Part shown: in pieces, positions 8,273-17,841 of the stretch | How the letters are laid out: each line of letters begins with the position of its first letter | Position numbering within the stretch: position 1 is the first letter of the stretch | Assembly (NCBI GenBank): GCA_031553315.1 | Contig: JAVBLT010000019.1 | Location: 1-59,801 of the forward strand | Direction of reading: 5' to 3' | Origin: JAVBLT01 sp031553315 | GTDB lineage: Bacteria; Verrucomicrobiota; Kiritimatiellia; RFP12; DVOR01 | Length of the DNA: 59,801 nucleotides | The notes under the pieces: generated by a model | The model's input: only the letters and a program-made list of their open reading frames with translations | What the model was told of the DNA's origin: nothing | Databases searched by the model: none | Translations under genes and position numbers: made by a program

Positions 8273-8435
8273 TAGAGCATGTTTCGATTGATCTTTCCGC
8301 TTTTTCTCGGTGCTTTTTGTTTTTGAATTTCACCCTTTCAGATCGCCGTAGCGTTGCTACGGCTCACCTCAAGCGTTTGTCAAAACCAAAATTCACCTTC
8401 GCAAAATCCGGAAATCTCATTCGAAACATGCTCTA
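8273..8435. repeat. 163-bp palindromic element, copy A (MITE-like)
   Basis: The element runs from TA 8273-8274 to TA 8434-8435. Both ends read TAGAGCATGTTTCGA inward, and the two arms can be aligned along their whole length as an imperfect palindrome. The exact centre is GCCGTAGC-GTT-GCTACGGC (8345-8363). Nearly identical copies occur at 18872 and 32238 and a diverged one at 59648. It lies between convergent genes, and its right end supplies the TAG stop of the 8433 gene. It looks like a non-autonomous transposable element with TA target duplication, and its RNA could act as a bidirectional terminator. Confidence 0.85.
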
Positions 8436-10787
8436 ATCTCGCGGGCGGAGGGTGGATTCGGGGAGGCGGGCGGAGCCGGCGCCTTGCTCTTCGCGGAGCT
8501 TGCGCTTGAGGGAGACGCCTTCCATGACGCGGCCCGCCTCGATGAGGATGTCGGCGAGGCCGTAGGTGTAGGCGGGGTTTTCCCATTGGGTTTCGTCGCA
8601 GAGGGCAAGGGCGGTGTCGGCGGCGGTTTGGGGATCGCGGTGGGGGTTCTCTTTTTTGACGAGGAGCTGGGCTTTGAGGAAGGCGGCGCGGTGGCGGTCG
8701 GTTTGGGCGCGGGCGTGCTGAATGAGGAAATCGTAGTGGAGGGCGGCGTCGGCATAGGTTTCGCAGTCGACCTCGGCCTGGGCGAGGGCGAAGATGTAGG
8801 GGTCTGAATCGGGGGCGAGGTCGGTTGCGGCGCGGAAGTAGGCGAGGGCTTTTGTTTTTTCGCCGAGGGCCTGGGCGGCGCGGGCGGCGCCGAAGTTTTG
8901 CCCGGGGGTGCCTTGGCTGATGGCGAGGATGGTTTCGTAGGCGGCGAGGGCCCGTTTGTATTCGGCGAGCTCGAAGAGGTGGCGGGCATCGAGCTCGATG
9001 CGGTCGGCCCATTCCATCATGAGCATGTCGTTGGGGTTTGCGGCTCGGATCCGGCTGGCGAGCTCGAGGGCTTCCTGTGTGTTTTTCTGGTTGAGGAGCT
9101 GCACGGCGAGGTTGGCCCAGCCGCGGGCGCCGATCAGGCGCTCGGTTTCTTTGATAATGCCTTCGGCCACGGCGGGTTCGAGGTCGCCCGGGGGAATCCA
9201 GGAGAGGCTTTGGGTGTGGAAGGGTTCGAAGGGCACGAAGAGGCGCATGCCTTGGCCGGCCTCGAAAAGGAGGCGCTGGGCGGTGTGGCTTTCGGTGTAG
9301 GGCGCTTTGTGGGTGACGGCGGGGTTGCCGGCGGCGAGCAGGCGGTCGACGTCGGCCCCGGAGCAGAGGTTGGCCGCAAGGAGCTGGGGGATGCTGCGGA
9401 TGCCGCCGGCCAGGAGTTCTTTGAAGACGGCGGGGGAGTCGCCGCGCTCAAGCATGGCTGAGAGGGGGGGGGCGATGGGGGCGCGGGAGGCGGCGAGGAT
9501 CCAATCGTTGATGCCGGTGACCCAGATTTGAACGGTGGAGTAGGTTTGCTTGAGGGCGAGGAGGCGGCGGCCGATCATTTCGGCGTTCATGCCGCGGGTA
9601 TCGAGGTGCACGAGGAGGAGACCGTCGGGGGCGAGGAAGCGGGCGCATGCTTTGTAGTAGGCGGCGGTTGTGTAGGCGTGGGCGCCGCGGAGCCAGTTGG
9701 GAGGGGGGGCGATGAGGAGAGCGTCGTGGGGTTTGGGTTCGAGGGCGGGGGTTTCGACCCGGTTTTCGCCTTGTTTTTTGGCGGGGAGATCGCGGTTTTC
9801 AATGTAAAGGGTGGCTTCGGGTATGCCGGCGGCGATGCGGCGCATGGGCAGGGCGTAGATCCAGCTTTCGGGGCCGCTGAGGGCAAAGCTGGCGCCGTGG
9901 GGCTTGAGGATGAAGGGAAGGGCGGCGGCGGCGGTCTGGGCGGTTCGGAAGCGGGTATCGGCCATGACGGGGCGGCCTTCGACGGTGTAGACGTGGCCGT
10001 AGTCATCGTCGGCGAAGATGGTGCGGACTTCGGCCCAGCTCTCCCGGTAGGCGGCGATGGGGGCTTTGCCGGAGAAGGCGAAATCGCGGTTGGCGACCAT
10101 GCCCATAACGCCTTTTGCGAGGCAGGGCGGGTCGGGCGCCCGCCAGGGAATGAAGCACACGGCGGCGCCCAGGGGCAGAAGCCAAAGGGGTTTGAAGGCG
10201 GCGGGGCGGGTGAGGGCGGCGGCAAGGCCGGCGGCGCTGAGGAAGGTGAGGAACGCGAGACCGGCCATGAGGCGCTCGAAGGGGATGGCGCCGAAGAGCC
10301 GCGGAAAGAGGAGCGCCCCGATGCAGAACCCCATCACGCTGAAGATCCGGATGGTGGAAACGGGATGTTTCCGGGCGAGAAAGGCGGCGCAGAGGCCGTG
10401 AAGGAGGCAAACGGGGAGCATGAGGGCCACGGCGGTGGCCCAGAGGAGGCGGAGGTAGGTTTCGTAGGTGCGGTTGAGGCCTACGGCGGCCATGAGCCAG
10501 TTGTGGTGCATGTCGGGGGCGAGGGTGAGGAGGGCGGCGGTCCAGGCGCCGGAGAGGGTGAGAAGGAGGGCGCAGAGCCAGAGGCCGGGCTTCAGGCGGC
10601 GGAGGAGGTGGCTGAGAAGGAAGGCGAGGAGGAGGCCGCCGAAGATGACGGCGAGGGCGACGCCTTGCGTGAGGAGGGTGCGCCCGCCCCAGACGTCGAG
10701 AAGTTTGAACCAGCCGCAGACGAGCCCGCCGGCGAGGAGGGCGGCGGTGAAGGCGGCGAGGCGGGGGATCCGGTCGGGCTGGGGCAT
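8433..10787 (-). CDS. membrane protein with spermidine-synthase-like region and C-terminal TPRs
   Basis: This 784-aa protein has about seven hydrophobic segments in residues 10-215. Next comes a soluble region reminiscent of membrane-fused spermidine-synthase-like proteins (DYGHVYTVEG, then PHDALLIAPP and YYKACARFLAPDGLLLVHL). The C-terminal 250 residues are helical repeats of TPR type (for example YKRALAAYETILAIS). The glycine-rich cofactor loop of true spermidine synthases is degenerate (SFALSGPESW), so catalysis is doubtful; a role in envelope assembly or protein interaction is possible. It starts 3 nt after dnaE stops, so it is coupled to it. Its TAG stop is formed by the end of repeat copy A. 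Confidence 0.7.
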   Translation of the reverse strand: MPQPDRIPRLAAFTAALLAGGLVCGWFKLLDVWGGRTLLTQGVALAVIFGGLLLAFLLSHLLRRLKPGLWLCALLLTLSGAWTAALLTLAPDMHHNWLMAAVGLNRTYETYLRLLWATAVALMLPVCLLHGLCAAFLARKHPVSTIRIFSVMGFCIGALLFPRLFGAIPFERLMAGLAFLTFLSAAGLAAALTRPAAFKPLWLLPLGAAVCFIPWRAPDPPCLAKGVMGMVANRDFAFSGKAPIAAYRESWAEVRTIFADDDYGHVYTVEGRPVMADTRFRTAQTAAAALPFILKPHGASFALSGPESWIYALPMRRIAAGIPEATLYIENRDLPAKKQGENRVETPALEPKPHDALLIAPPPNWLRGAHAYTTAAYYKACARFLAPDGLLLVHLDTRGMNAEMIGRRLLALKQTYSTVQIWVTGINDWILAASRAPIAPPLSAMLERGDSPAVFKELLAGGIRSIPQLLAANLCSGADVDRLLAAGNPAVTHKAPYTESHTAQRLLFEAGQGMRLFVPFEPFHTQSLSWIPPGDLEPAVAEGIIKETERLIGARGWANLAVQLLNQKNTQEALELASRIRAANPNDMLMMEWADRIELDARHLFELAEYKRALAAYETILAISQGTPGQNFGAARAAQALGEKTKALAYFRAATDLAPDSDPYIFALAQAEVDCETYADAALHYDFLIQHARAQTDRHRAAFLKAQLLVKKENPHRDPQTAADTALALCDETQWENPAYTYGLADILIEAGRVMEGVSLKRKLREEQGAGSARLPESTLRPRD

Positions 10788-10790
10788 GGG

Positions 10791-13700
10791 TTAATCATCC
10801 TTTCGGGGGGTGAAGCGGCGGCCGTTTTTGGGATTGAGGTAGATGTCGACATCGTTTCGGATGTGGTAGGTGAGGGCGTTTTTGCCGAGGATGCGATCGA
10901 TTTCGAGCAGGCATTCGGGAGACGGGTTGAGGCGGAGCCCCCGATCGGGGGTGATGCGGATGCGGTGCTTTTTCTCGACGAGGAGGCAGATGGCGGCGCT
11001 GAATTCGCCGGGGTAACGGTCGAAGAGGCCGCGGAGCTCCTGGAGTTTGGCGACGTCGGCGGGGGAATCGTTGGTCACGGCGCATTCGATCATGAGGCGG
11101 TCGGCGAAATGGCGGGGGGCGTCGGCGAGGGGATAGATTTCGGCGGCGATGATTTTGGGCTGTTCGTCGCGTTTGTCGACGCGGCCGCAGACGAGGATGG
11201 GGGCGTCGGGCTCGCAGGCGTCGCCGTAGTCTTTGAAGGTGCGGGGGAAGGCAAGGCATTCGAGGGCGGTTTCGCCGTCGTCGAGATTCAGGATGGCCCA
11301 GGGTTCTTTGGTGGCTTTGCTCAGGCGCTTGGATACGGCCGCAGCGAGGGCGACGACGCGGACGTCGGCGCCGTCTTCGCATTCTTCGAGGGCTTTGAGG
11401 GCGCGGGTGCGGAAGGTGCGGGCCATTTTTTTGTAACGGTCGAGGGGGTGGCCGGAGATGTAGATGCCCAGGAGCTCGCGCTCGGCGGTGAGGCATTCTT
11501 TTTCGGAGAGGCGGGGGCCTTCTTCAAGGGCTTCTTCGTCGATGGCGCCGGAGGAGGAGGCGTCGGCGCCGCCGAGGAGGTCGAAGAGGTTGCCCTGGCC
11601 GCTTTGGCGCTCGCGGGTGGCTTCGGCGCCGCGGGCGAAGGCGTAGTCCATCGCGGCGAGGAGCTGGCCGCGGTGCTTGCCGAAGGAATCGAGCGCCCCG
11701 CAGCGGATGAGCGCTTCGAGCACGCGTTTGTTCATGGCCTTGCCGTCGACGCGTTTGCAGAGGTCGATCATGCCTTTGTAGGGGCCGTTGGCGGTGCGCT
11801 CGGCGATGATGGCCTCGGCGGCGAGCTCCCCGACCCCTTTCACGCCGGCGAGCCCGAAGCGGATGCCGCCGCCTTCGGGGAAGAAACGGGAATGGCTGGC
11901 GTTGAGGTCGGGACCGAGGACCTTGAGGCCCATGTCGTCGGCCTCGGCCACGAAACCGGGCATTTTATCGAAGTTGCCGATTTCGGAGGAGATCTGGGCG
12001 GCCATGAACTCGGCGGGGTAGTGGGCCTTCATGTAGGCGGTCTGGTAGGTGACGATGCCGTAGGCGGCGGCGTGGGCTTTATTGAAGCCGTAACCGGCGA
12101 ACTTTTCGATGTTGTCGAAAATCAGCCCGGCTTTTTCGGCGGGGATGTTGTTGACCTTCGCGCAGCCTTCGATGAACTTGGCGCGCTCTTTGACCATGAC
12201 TTCCACTTTTTTCTTGCCCATGGCCCGGCGCAGAAGGTCGGCCTGGCCGAGGCTGTAGCCGGCGAGGGCGTTGGCGGCGCGCTGCACCTGTTCCTGGTAG
12301 ACCATGATGCCGTAGGTCTCCTTGGCGATGGGTTCAAGGAGGGGGTGATCGTAGAGGATGGGTTCTTCGCCCTTCTTGCGCTTGATGAAGAGGGGGATCT
12401 GATCCATCGGGCCGGGGCGGTAAAGGGCGAGGATAGCGATGATCTCTTCGATGCGGGTGGGACCCAGGTCGCGCAGGGTGCGCTGCATGCCGCCCGATTC
12501 AAGCTGGAAGACGCCGACGGTATCGGCGCGGCGGAAGAGCTCGAAGGTGGTTTCATCATCGAGCGGAATTTTGTCGAGATCGATGGCTGTGCCGTGGATC
12601 TCCTGCACGAGGACGACGGCTTCGGCGAGGACGGTGAGGGTCTTGAGGCCGAGAAAATCCATCTTCAGCAGGCCGCATTCCTCAACGGCTTCCTTGGCGT
12701 ATTGGGTCATGGGCTGCATGTTTTTGTCGCGCCCGAGGGGGACGATGTCGATCAGCGGCTGGTCGCCGATGACGACGCCGGCGGCGTGGATCCCGGTGCC
12801 GCGGTAAAGGCCTTCGAGCACTTCGGCGTATTTCATGATGCGCATGAGCTCGGGATCGTTGGCGCAGGCGAGGGCGAAAGCGGGGTTGTCTTTTTTCGCC
12901 ATGGCGAAGGTGATGTTGGGCGGGGTCTCGGGGATCATCTTGGCGAGCTCGTTGGATTTCGCAAGGGGAATTTCGAGCACGCGGGCGATGTCGCGGATGC
13001 AGGTCTTGGCGCCAAGGCCGCTGAAGGTGACGATTTGGGCGACGCGGTCTTCGCCGTATTTTTGCTTCACATAGTCGATCACGCGCTCGCGTTTGGCCTG
13101 GCAGAAATCGATGTCGAAGTCGGGCGGCGACACGCGGTCGGGGTTGAGGAAGCGCTCGAAGATGAGGTTGAAGTGAATCGGGTCGAGGCGGGTGATGCCC
13201 AGCGCGTAGGCCACGATGGATCCCGCGCCGGAGCCGCGCCCGGGGCCCACGGGGATGCCGCTGTTGCGGGCATAGCGGATGAAATCCTGCACCACGAGGA
13301 AATAGTTGATGAAGCCGGTGCGCTCAATCACGCTCATTTCGTAATCGAAGCGCTCCATGAGGCCTTTTTCACGGGCGTCGGCGGGGTTTGCGGGATCGGC
13401 GATGGCGTAGAGCTCGCGCATGCCGTCGTGCCCCAGCTTGAAGAGATACTCGCGCTGGGTCATGCCCCGGCAGGCGGGGTCGATCACGTCGAAAGCGGGG
13501 AAGTGAAGCTTGCCGAATTCGATTTTGGCGTTGCAGCGCCCGGCGATTTCAACGGTGGCATCCAGAGCGGCTGCATCCTCGGGGAAGAGCTTTTCGAGCT
13601 CCTCGCGCGATTTGAAGTAGAACTCGCTCCCGAAGTATTTCATGCGCTTGGGGTCGCTCATCACCGTGGAGGTCTGAATGCAGAGCATGACCTCGTGGGC

Positions 13701-14369
13701 TTCGGCGTGCTCGCGGGCGAGGTAGTGGACGTCGTTCGTGATCACGGCGCGCAGGCCGGTGCGGCGCATGAGCTCGCGGACGCCTTCGTTGGCCACGCGC
13801 TGCTCGGCGATGCCGTGATCCTGCATTTCAAGGAAGAAATTGCCGGGGCCGAAAATGTCCATATACTCGCGGGCGGCGGCTTCGGCTTCATCGAGGTGGC
13901 GTTCGGCGAGGAGGGAAATCACTTCGCCCTGCAGGCAGGCGGCCAGGCCGATGAGGCCTTTGGAATACCGGCGGAGGATTTCCTTGTCGATGCGCGGTTT
14001 GTAGTAGAAGCCCTCGGTGTGGGCGAGGGTGTTGAGGCGGGCCAGGTTGCGGTAACCTTCGTCGGTCTCCGCGAGGAGCACGAGGTGGTGGTAAGGCGTG
14101 TGGGGGTTGCGCTCGAAGCGCGAAGCGCGGGCGTTGATGTAGACCTCGCAGCCGAGAATGGGCTTGATGCCCTCTTTTTCGCAGGCGTGGACAAACTCCA
14201 CCGCGCCGAACATCACGCCGTGGTCGGTCATGGCCAGGGCGGGCATGCCCAGCTCCTTCGCGCGCTTCACAAGGGGGCCGAGATGGCAGGCGCCGTCGAG
14301 CAGGCTGTATTTCGTGTGCACATGAAGGTGCGCGAATGATTTCCGGCTCGCGTCATCCACAGCATTCAA
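10791..14369 (-). CDS. dnaE: DNA polymerase III subunit alpha
   Basis: This 1192-aa replicative polymerase begins with a PHP domain (FAHLHVHTKYSLLDG and MTDHG). The polymerase palm follows, with GRGSGAGS and the catalytic aspartates in PDFDIDF. Fingers, a helix-hairpin-helix segment (ALIRCGALDSFGKHRGQL) and a C-terminal OB-fold region (VRVVALAAAVSKRL) come next. The length is normal for the DnaE1 type. It makes the bulk of the chromosome with the sliding clamp. It lies 72 nt downstream of recA with no clear promoter between, so it may be read from the recA promoter. The gene at 10787 follows immediately. Confidence 0.97.
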   Translation of the reverse strand: MNAVDDASRKSFAHLHVHTKYSLLDGACHLGPLVKRAKELGMPALAMTDHGVMFGAVEFVHACEKEGIKPILGCEVYINARASRFERNPHTPYHHLVLLAETDEGYRNLARLNTLAHTEGFYYKPRIDKEILRRYSKGLIGLAACLQGEVISLLAERHLDEAEAAAREYMDIFGPGNFFLEMQDHGIAEQRVANEGVRELMRRTGLRAVITNDVHYLAREHAEAHEVMLCIQTSTVMSDPKRMKYFGSEFYFKSREELEKLFPEDAAALDATVEIAGRCNAKIEFGKLHFPAFDVIDPACRGMTQREYLFKLGHDGMRELYAIADPANPADAREKGLMERFDYEMSVIERTGFINYFLVVQDFIRYARNSGIPVGPGRGSGAGSIVAYALGITRLDPIHFNLIFERFLNPDRVSPPDFDIDFCQAKRERVIDYVKQKYGEDRVAQIVTFSGLGAKTCIRDIARVLEIPLAKSNELAKMIPETPPNITFAMAKKDNPAFALACANDPELMRIMKYAEVLEGLYRGTGIHAAGVVIGDQPLIDIVPLGRDKNMQPMTQYAKEAVEECGLLKMDFLGLKTLTVLAEAVVLVQEIHGTAIDLDKIPLDDETTFELFRRADTVGVFQLESGGMQRTLRDLGPTRIEEIIAILALYRPGPMDQIPLFIKRKKGEEPILYDHPLLEPIAKETYGIMVYQEQVQRAANALAGYSLGQADLLRRAMGKKKVEVMVKERAKFIEGCAKVNNIPAEKAGLIFDNIEKFAGYGFNKAHAAAYGIVTYQTAYMKAHYPAEFMAAQISSEIGNFDKMPGFVAEADDMGLKVLGPDLNASHSRFFPEGGGIRFGLAGVKGVGELAAEAIIAERTANGPYKGMIDLCKRVDGKAMNKRVLEALIRCGALDSFGKHRGQLLAAMDYAFARGAEATRERQSGQGNLFDLLGGADASSSGAIDEEALEEGPRLSEKECLTAERELLGIYISGHPLDRYKKMARTFRTRALKALEECEDGADVRVVALAAAVSKRLSKATKEPWAILNLDDGETALECLAFPRTFKDYGDACEPDAPILVCGRVDKRDEQPKIIAAEIYPLADAPRHFADRLMIECAVTNDSPADVAKLQELRGLFDRYPGEFSAAICLLVEKKHRIRITPDRGLRLNPSPECLLEIDRILGKNALTYHIRNDVDIYLNPKNGRRFTPRKDD

Positions 14370-14441
14370 TCCTTAAACAAAAGAACCCCGCGCCCTTCGA
14401 GGAGGCCGGGATTCACAGAAAAAGTCAACCCGCGCTCCGTT

Positions 14442-15494
<1,053 letters not shown>

Positions 15495-15533
15495 AAAAAA
15501 ACATCCTTCCTTACAAGAAAATCATTGCCCAAC

Positions 15534-15562
15534 AGGATACCCGAAACCCCCGCCAAACGCAA
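15534..15562 (-). promoter_or_regulatory. recA promoter
   Basis: Read on the minus strand, TTGCGT (15562-15557), a 17-bp spacer and TATCCT (15539-15534) precede the recA start by about 40 nt. It sits just beyond the stop of the PIN gene, so recA is independent of that module. Confidence 0.65.
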
Positions 15563-15581
15563 GCCGCGAAAGGCGGAAACA

Positions 15582-16031
15582 TCAATATGCGGCCAAATGA
15601 GAATCAAGCGACCAGATTTCAACGCGTTGATGCGGCATGGCCTCACGCAGCCGGTCGCATTCTTTTTGAATGGTCAGGTCGCCAAAGCCAACTTCACGCA
15701 TGGCGGCATCAGGAAATTCATTAACCCAGGCTTCCATTTTATCCGGGATGGCAAAACTGTGCGAAACAGCAAAAGGTATTTCCCGATTTAACGCCTGCAT
15801 AACGAAATCAACAAATTCACCCGCACATTTTCTTCGGTTTTGGCCATCAACGGCATGTGCAATGTGATTGCCTGTTTCGAGGAGGGTCGCCACGGGCAAA
15901 AAAAGAAAGCTCCCGGCGCTTATTTTTTCACGCATCTCAATCAAGACATCATTCCGGCGCTGGCTTTTCCCAGGGACCCCGATTATTTCAACAAACACAG
16001 ACGTGTCAACAAGAAAAACAACGCGGCTCAT
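15582..16031 (-). CDS. PIN-domain nuclease paired with ABC-type ATPase
   Basis: This 149-aa protein has the four acidic positions of a PIN-type RNase in order: Asp9 in VDTSVFVE, Glu52 in LLETGN, Asp118 in GFGDL and Asp143 in WSLDSHL. PIN domains cleave RNA with Mg2+ or Mn2+ and are common as VapC toxins. Here the usual small antitoxin is missing; the gene instead overlaps the 3' end of an ABC-type ATPase gene by 4 nt, so the two are translated together. Base composition is visibly richer in A+T than flanking core genes. I infer an ATPase-controlled nuclease, perhaps in phage defence. Confidence 0.8.
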   Translation of the reverse strand: MSRVVFLVDTSVFVEIIGVPGKSQRRNDVLIEMREKISAGSFLFLPVATLLETGNHIAHAVDGQNRRKCAGEFVDFVMQALNREIPFAVSHSFAIPDKMEAWVNEFPDAAMREVGFGDLTIQKECDRLREAMPHQRVEIWSLDSHLAAY

Positions 16032-17335
16032 GATTGCGGATCCTGTTTCCGCTGAAACGTATCAAGCCAATCGAGTGCCCGTTGCGTACGGTCTTCCTGT
16101 GTGGAAGCGTCGTGAATGATAGTGTTGAGTACCGGAAGCGCCACGGTTTGCCCCAGCGGAGTTGCGGCAATTTCAGCGAAACGGGGCAAATCGCCAAGCT
16201 TGGCAATGCGGCTGTCGCCATTCTCCTCCGCACGATAACAGCAAAGAACATCGGCGACAGCATTGGCAGGAATGGCATTGAGCAAGGCCGGGTTATGAGT
16301 GGTGACAAGCAATTGCAACCGACGCGCACGGGCAAGTGTGAAAAGGCTCTCAACAAGATGCCTGGCCCGGGAGGGATGCACGCCGTTATCGATTTCCTCG
16401 ATCACGACAAGTGAATTTTCTTTGGCGCTCAGCAAGGTTGCCCCGATGGCAAGCACCCGCATGGTTCCATCGGAAAGCAAAGGCGCATCGCGTGTAATGG
16501 TTTCAGAACCGGTTTTTTCTTCGAGCTGAAAAATCACGTCATTTCTGGAGGTCGTGATAAAATGAATACCGGTTATTTCCTGTTCGGGCAATGATCGAAT
16601 GAAATCGAGAATGGCTTCTTTTTTATCAGGATCCTGATAAATTGTTTGTAGAACACTGGCTAGATTTGAACCGTTTTCGTTCATTTCCGTATCACCTGAC
16701 GGCGCATACCCGCGCATATCGGCAGGGTGGGCATCAAGAAACGTGATTCCGGAAAAAAGATCCCGCAACATTGTGGTTTCTCTCGAAATCCGAGTTTTTG
16801 CCCGCTCACCGGAAAACCGCGTCGGTGAAAGCAGCTGATAAAAAACAGCGTGTTGACTGGAACAAACAAGGTGTGGCTTCTTCCCCGGTTTAAAATTATC
16901 ATAAGCCACTGCAATTTCATCGGAATGCTCCTTTGGCTCTGTAACAATTTTATACCTGGAAACCTGGGGTTCGGCGTCATCGAAAAAGTTTTCGTTTTTG
17001 ACGAACAGTCGCTCACGCAAAAATCCGATTTCGATCGAAAACTGATATGTTGTATTTTCCCATTCAATCGCCAGTGCAAGCTTAAATGGTTCATCTGGAT
17101 TCCGGAAAAGATCAACCGGTTTGCCACGAACAAGAACTTTTTTATCCGCTTCCTTAATCGTGCGTTCAATTTCGTCAAAGCGCATTCCGCGCCCAAGCCA
17201 CCAAAGAAAGCGAAGCGATTCAAGCGCATTGCTTTTTCCTGAAGCGTTGGCGCCGATCAAAAAAGTGACCAGGCCAAGAGGAAACGTCGCATTTTGATAG
17301 CTTTTAAAATTGGTTATTTGAATTTTCCTGATCAT
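16028..17335 (-). CDS. ABC/SMC-type AAA ATPase (AAA_15/AAA_21-like), partner of PIN nuclease
   Basis: This 435-aa protein opens with the RecF/SMC-like KIQITNFKSY and Walker A GANASGKS (residues 28-35, Lys34). An alpha-helical insertion carries no zinc hook. The ABC signature is LLSDGTMR (286-293), Walker B is LVVIEE (309-314) with catalytic Glu, and the His switch is TTHNP (His347). Such ATPases without a TOPRIM domain are often the sensor half of two-gene defence systems. GAAGGG precedes the ATG, and a good promoter lies at 17370-17398. The stop overlaps the PIN gene (ATGA). Composition suggests horizontal acquisition between recA and xseB. A housekeeping role cannot be excluded. Confidence 0.85.
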   Translation of the reverse strand: MIRKIQITNFKSYQNATFPLGLVTFLIGANASGKSNALESLRFLWWLGRGMRFDEIERTIKEADKKVLVRGKPVDLFRNPDEPFKLALAIEWENTTYQFSIEIGFLRERLFVKNENFFDDAEPQVSRYKIVTEPKEHSDEIAVAYDNFKPGKKPHLVCSSQHAVFYQLLSPTRFSGERAKTRISRETTMLRDLFSGITFLDAHPADMRGYAPSGDTEMNENGSNLASVLQTIYQDPDKKEAILDFIRSLPEQEITGIHFITTSRNDVIFQLEEKTGSETITRDAPLLSDGTMRVLAIGATLLSAKENSLVVIEEIDNGVHPSRARHLVESLFTLARARRLQLLVTTHNPALLNAIPANAVADVLCCYRAEENGDSRIAKLGDLPRFAEIAATPLGQTVALPVLNTIIHDASTQEDRTQRALDWLDTFQRKQDPQS

Positions 17336-17369
17336 TTCACCCTTCTCCCTGAAAATTTTCCTAGCTTTA

Positions 17370-17398
17370 AGTATATTTTATTTCTTATGATCCCGCAA
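17370..17398 (-). promoter_or_regulatory. promoter of the ATPase-PIN operon
   Basis: On the minus strand, TTGCGG (17398-17393), a 17-bp spacer and TATACT (17375-17370) lie about 35 nt before the ATPase start. It sits directly after the terminator at 17401-17431, which insulates it from xseB transcription. Confidence 0.7.
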
Positions 17399-17400
17399 TA

Positions 17401-17431
17401 AAAAACCGGAGAGGTTTGAACGCCTCTCCGG
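17401..17431 (-). terminator. intrinsic terminator after sppA-xseB
   Basis: CCGGAGAGG (17406-17414) and CCTCTCCGG (17423-17431) form a perfect 9-bp stem with an eight-base loop. On the minus strand it is followed by five T (17405-17401). It ends the transcript that carries xseB. Confidence 0.8.
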
Positions 17432-17433
17432 GT

Positions 17434-17497
17434 GGTGTGTGTTATGAACGTATATTGTTTTATTGGTGTGTGTGGTTTTTATATCATCGGTGTGTGT
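17434..17497. repeat. three GGTGTGTGT direct repeats
   Basis: GGTGTGTGT occurs at 17434-17442, 17465-17473 and 17489-17497, in the 3' untranslated region of xseB, just upstream (in minus-strand terms) of the terminator and ATPase promoter. The intervening DNA is AT-rich. It may be a protein-binding array or simple-sequence drift. Confidence 0.45.
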
Positions 17498-17588
17498 AAG
17501 GAAAACAACTTTTTTTGGTTCAACGGGGAGAGTGTAGCAGGAAGCGGGGCGGGAGTCAACGAAATCTCGATTCTTTTATCGATACCGC

Positions 17589-17831
17589 TTAATCGCCCGC
17601 TTCCGCGAAGGGGATGGCCTCGGTTGAACCGTCGGGATGAGCGGTGAGGCGCTCCACGCGGCGCTCCACATCGTTGAGGCGGGCGGTGCACAGGGCAATG
17701 AGGCGGGTGCCTTCCTCGAAGGCGGCGACCATGCCGTCGAGCGGGAGGGCGCCGCTTTCCATGCTTTTAACAAGCTCTTCAAGGCGTTGGGTGGCTTGTT
17801 CGAAGGTGAGGGGGGGGGCTTCTTTTTTCAT
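17589..17831 (-). CDS. xseB: exodeoxyribonuclease VII small subunit
   Basis: This 80-aa protein matches XseB throughout: the opening LTFEQATQRLEELVKSMESG, then LPLDGMVAAFEEGTRLIALC and a coiled-coil continuation. XseB wraps the large subunit XseA (not in this window) to form the nuclease that trims single-stranded DNA ends. The gene starts 10 nt after sppA stops. A nine-base G run on the plus strand (poly-C in the coding strand) lies at codons 5-8. Transcription ends at 17401-17431. Confidence 0.9.
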   Translation of the reverse strand: MKKEAPPLTFEQATQRLEELVKSMESGALPLDGMVAAFEEGTRLIALCTARLNDVERRVERLTAHPDGSTEAIPFAEAGD

Positions 17832-17841
17832 GGGGGGGCTT

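Noticed and set aside
9528..14339. 1603-codon open frame on the plus strand across dnaE
   Set aside because: It is antisense to clear DnaE and the TPR protein and is Gly/Glu/Val-rich, as expected from mirrored C-ending codons; no ribosome site.
14370..14441. Strong terminator between recA and dnaE
   Set aside because: Only an imperfect GC stem with interrupted T run is visible; not convincing enough to list.
17432..17647. 71-codon frame over the GGTGTGTGT repeats
   Set aside because: Runs antisense into xseB; Cys/Val content comes from the TG repeats.
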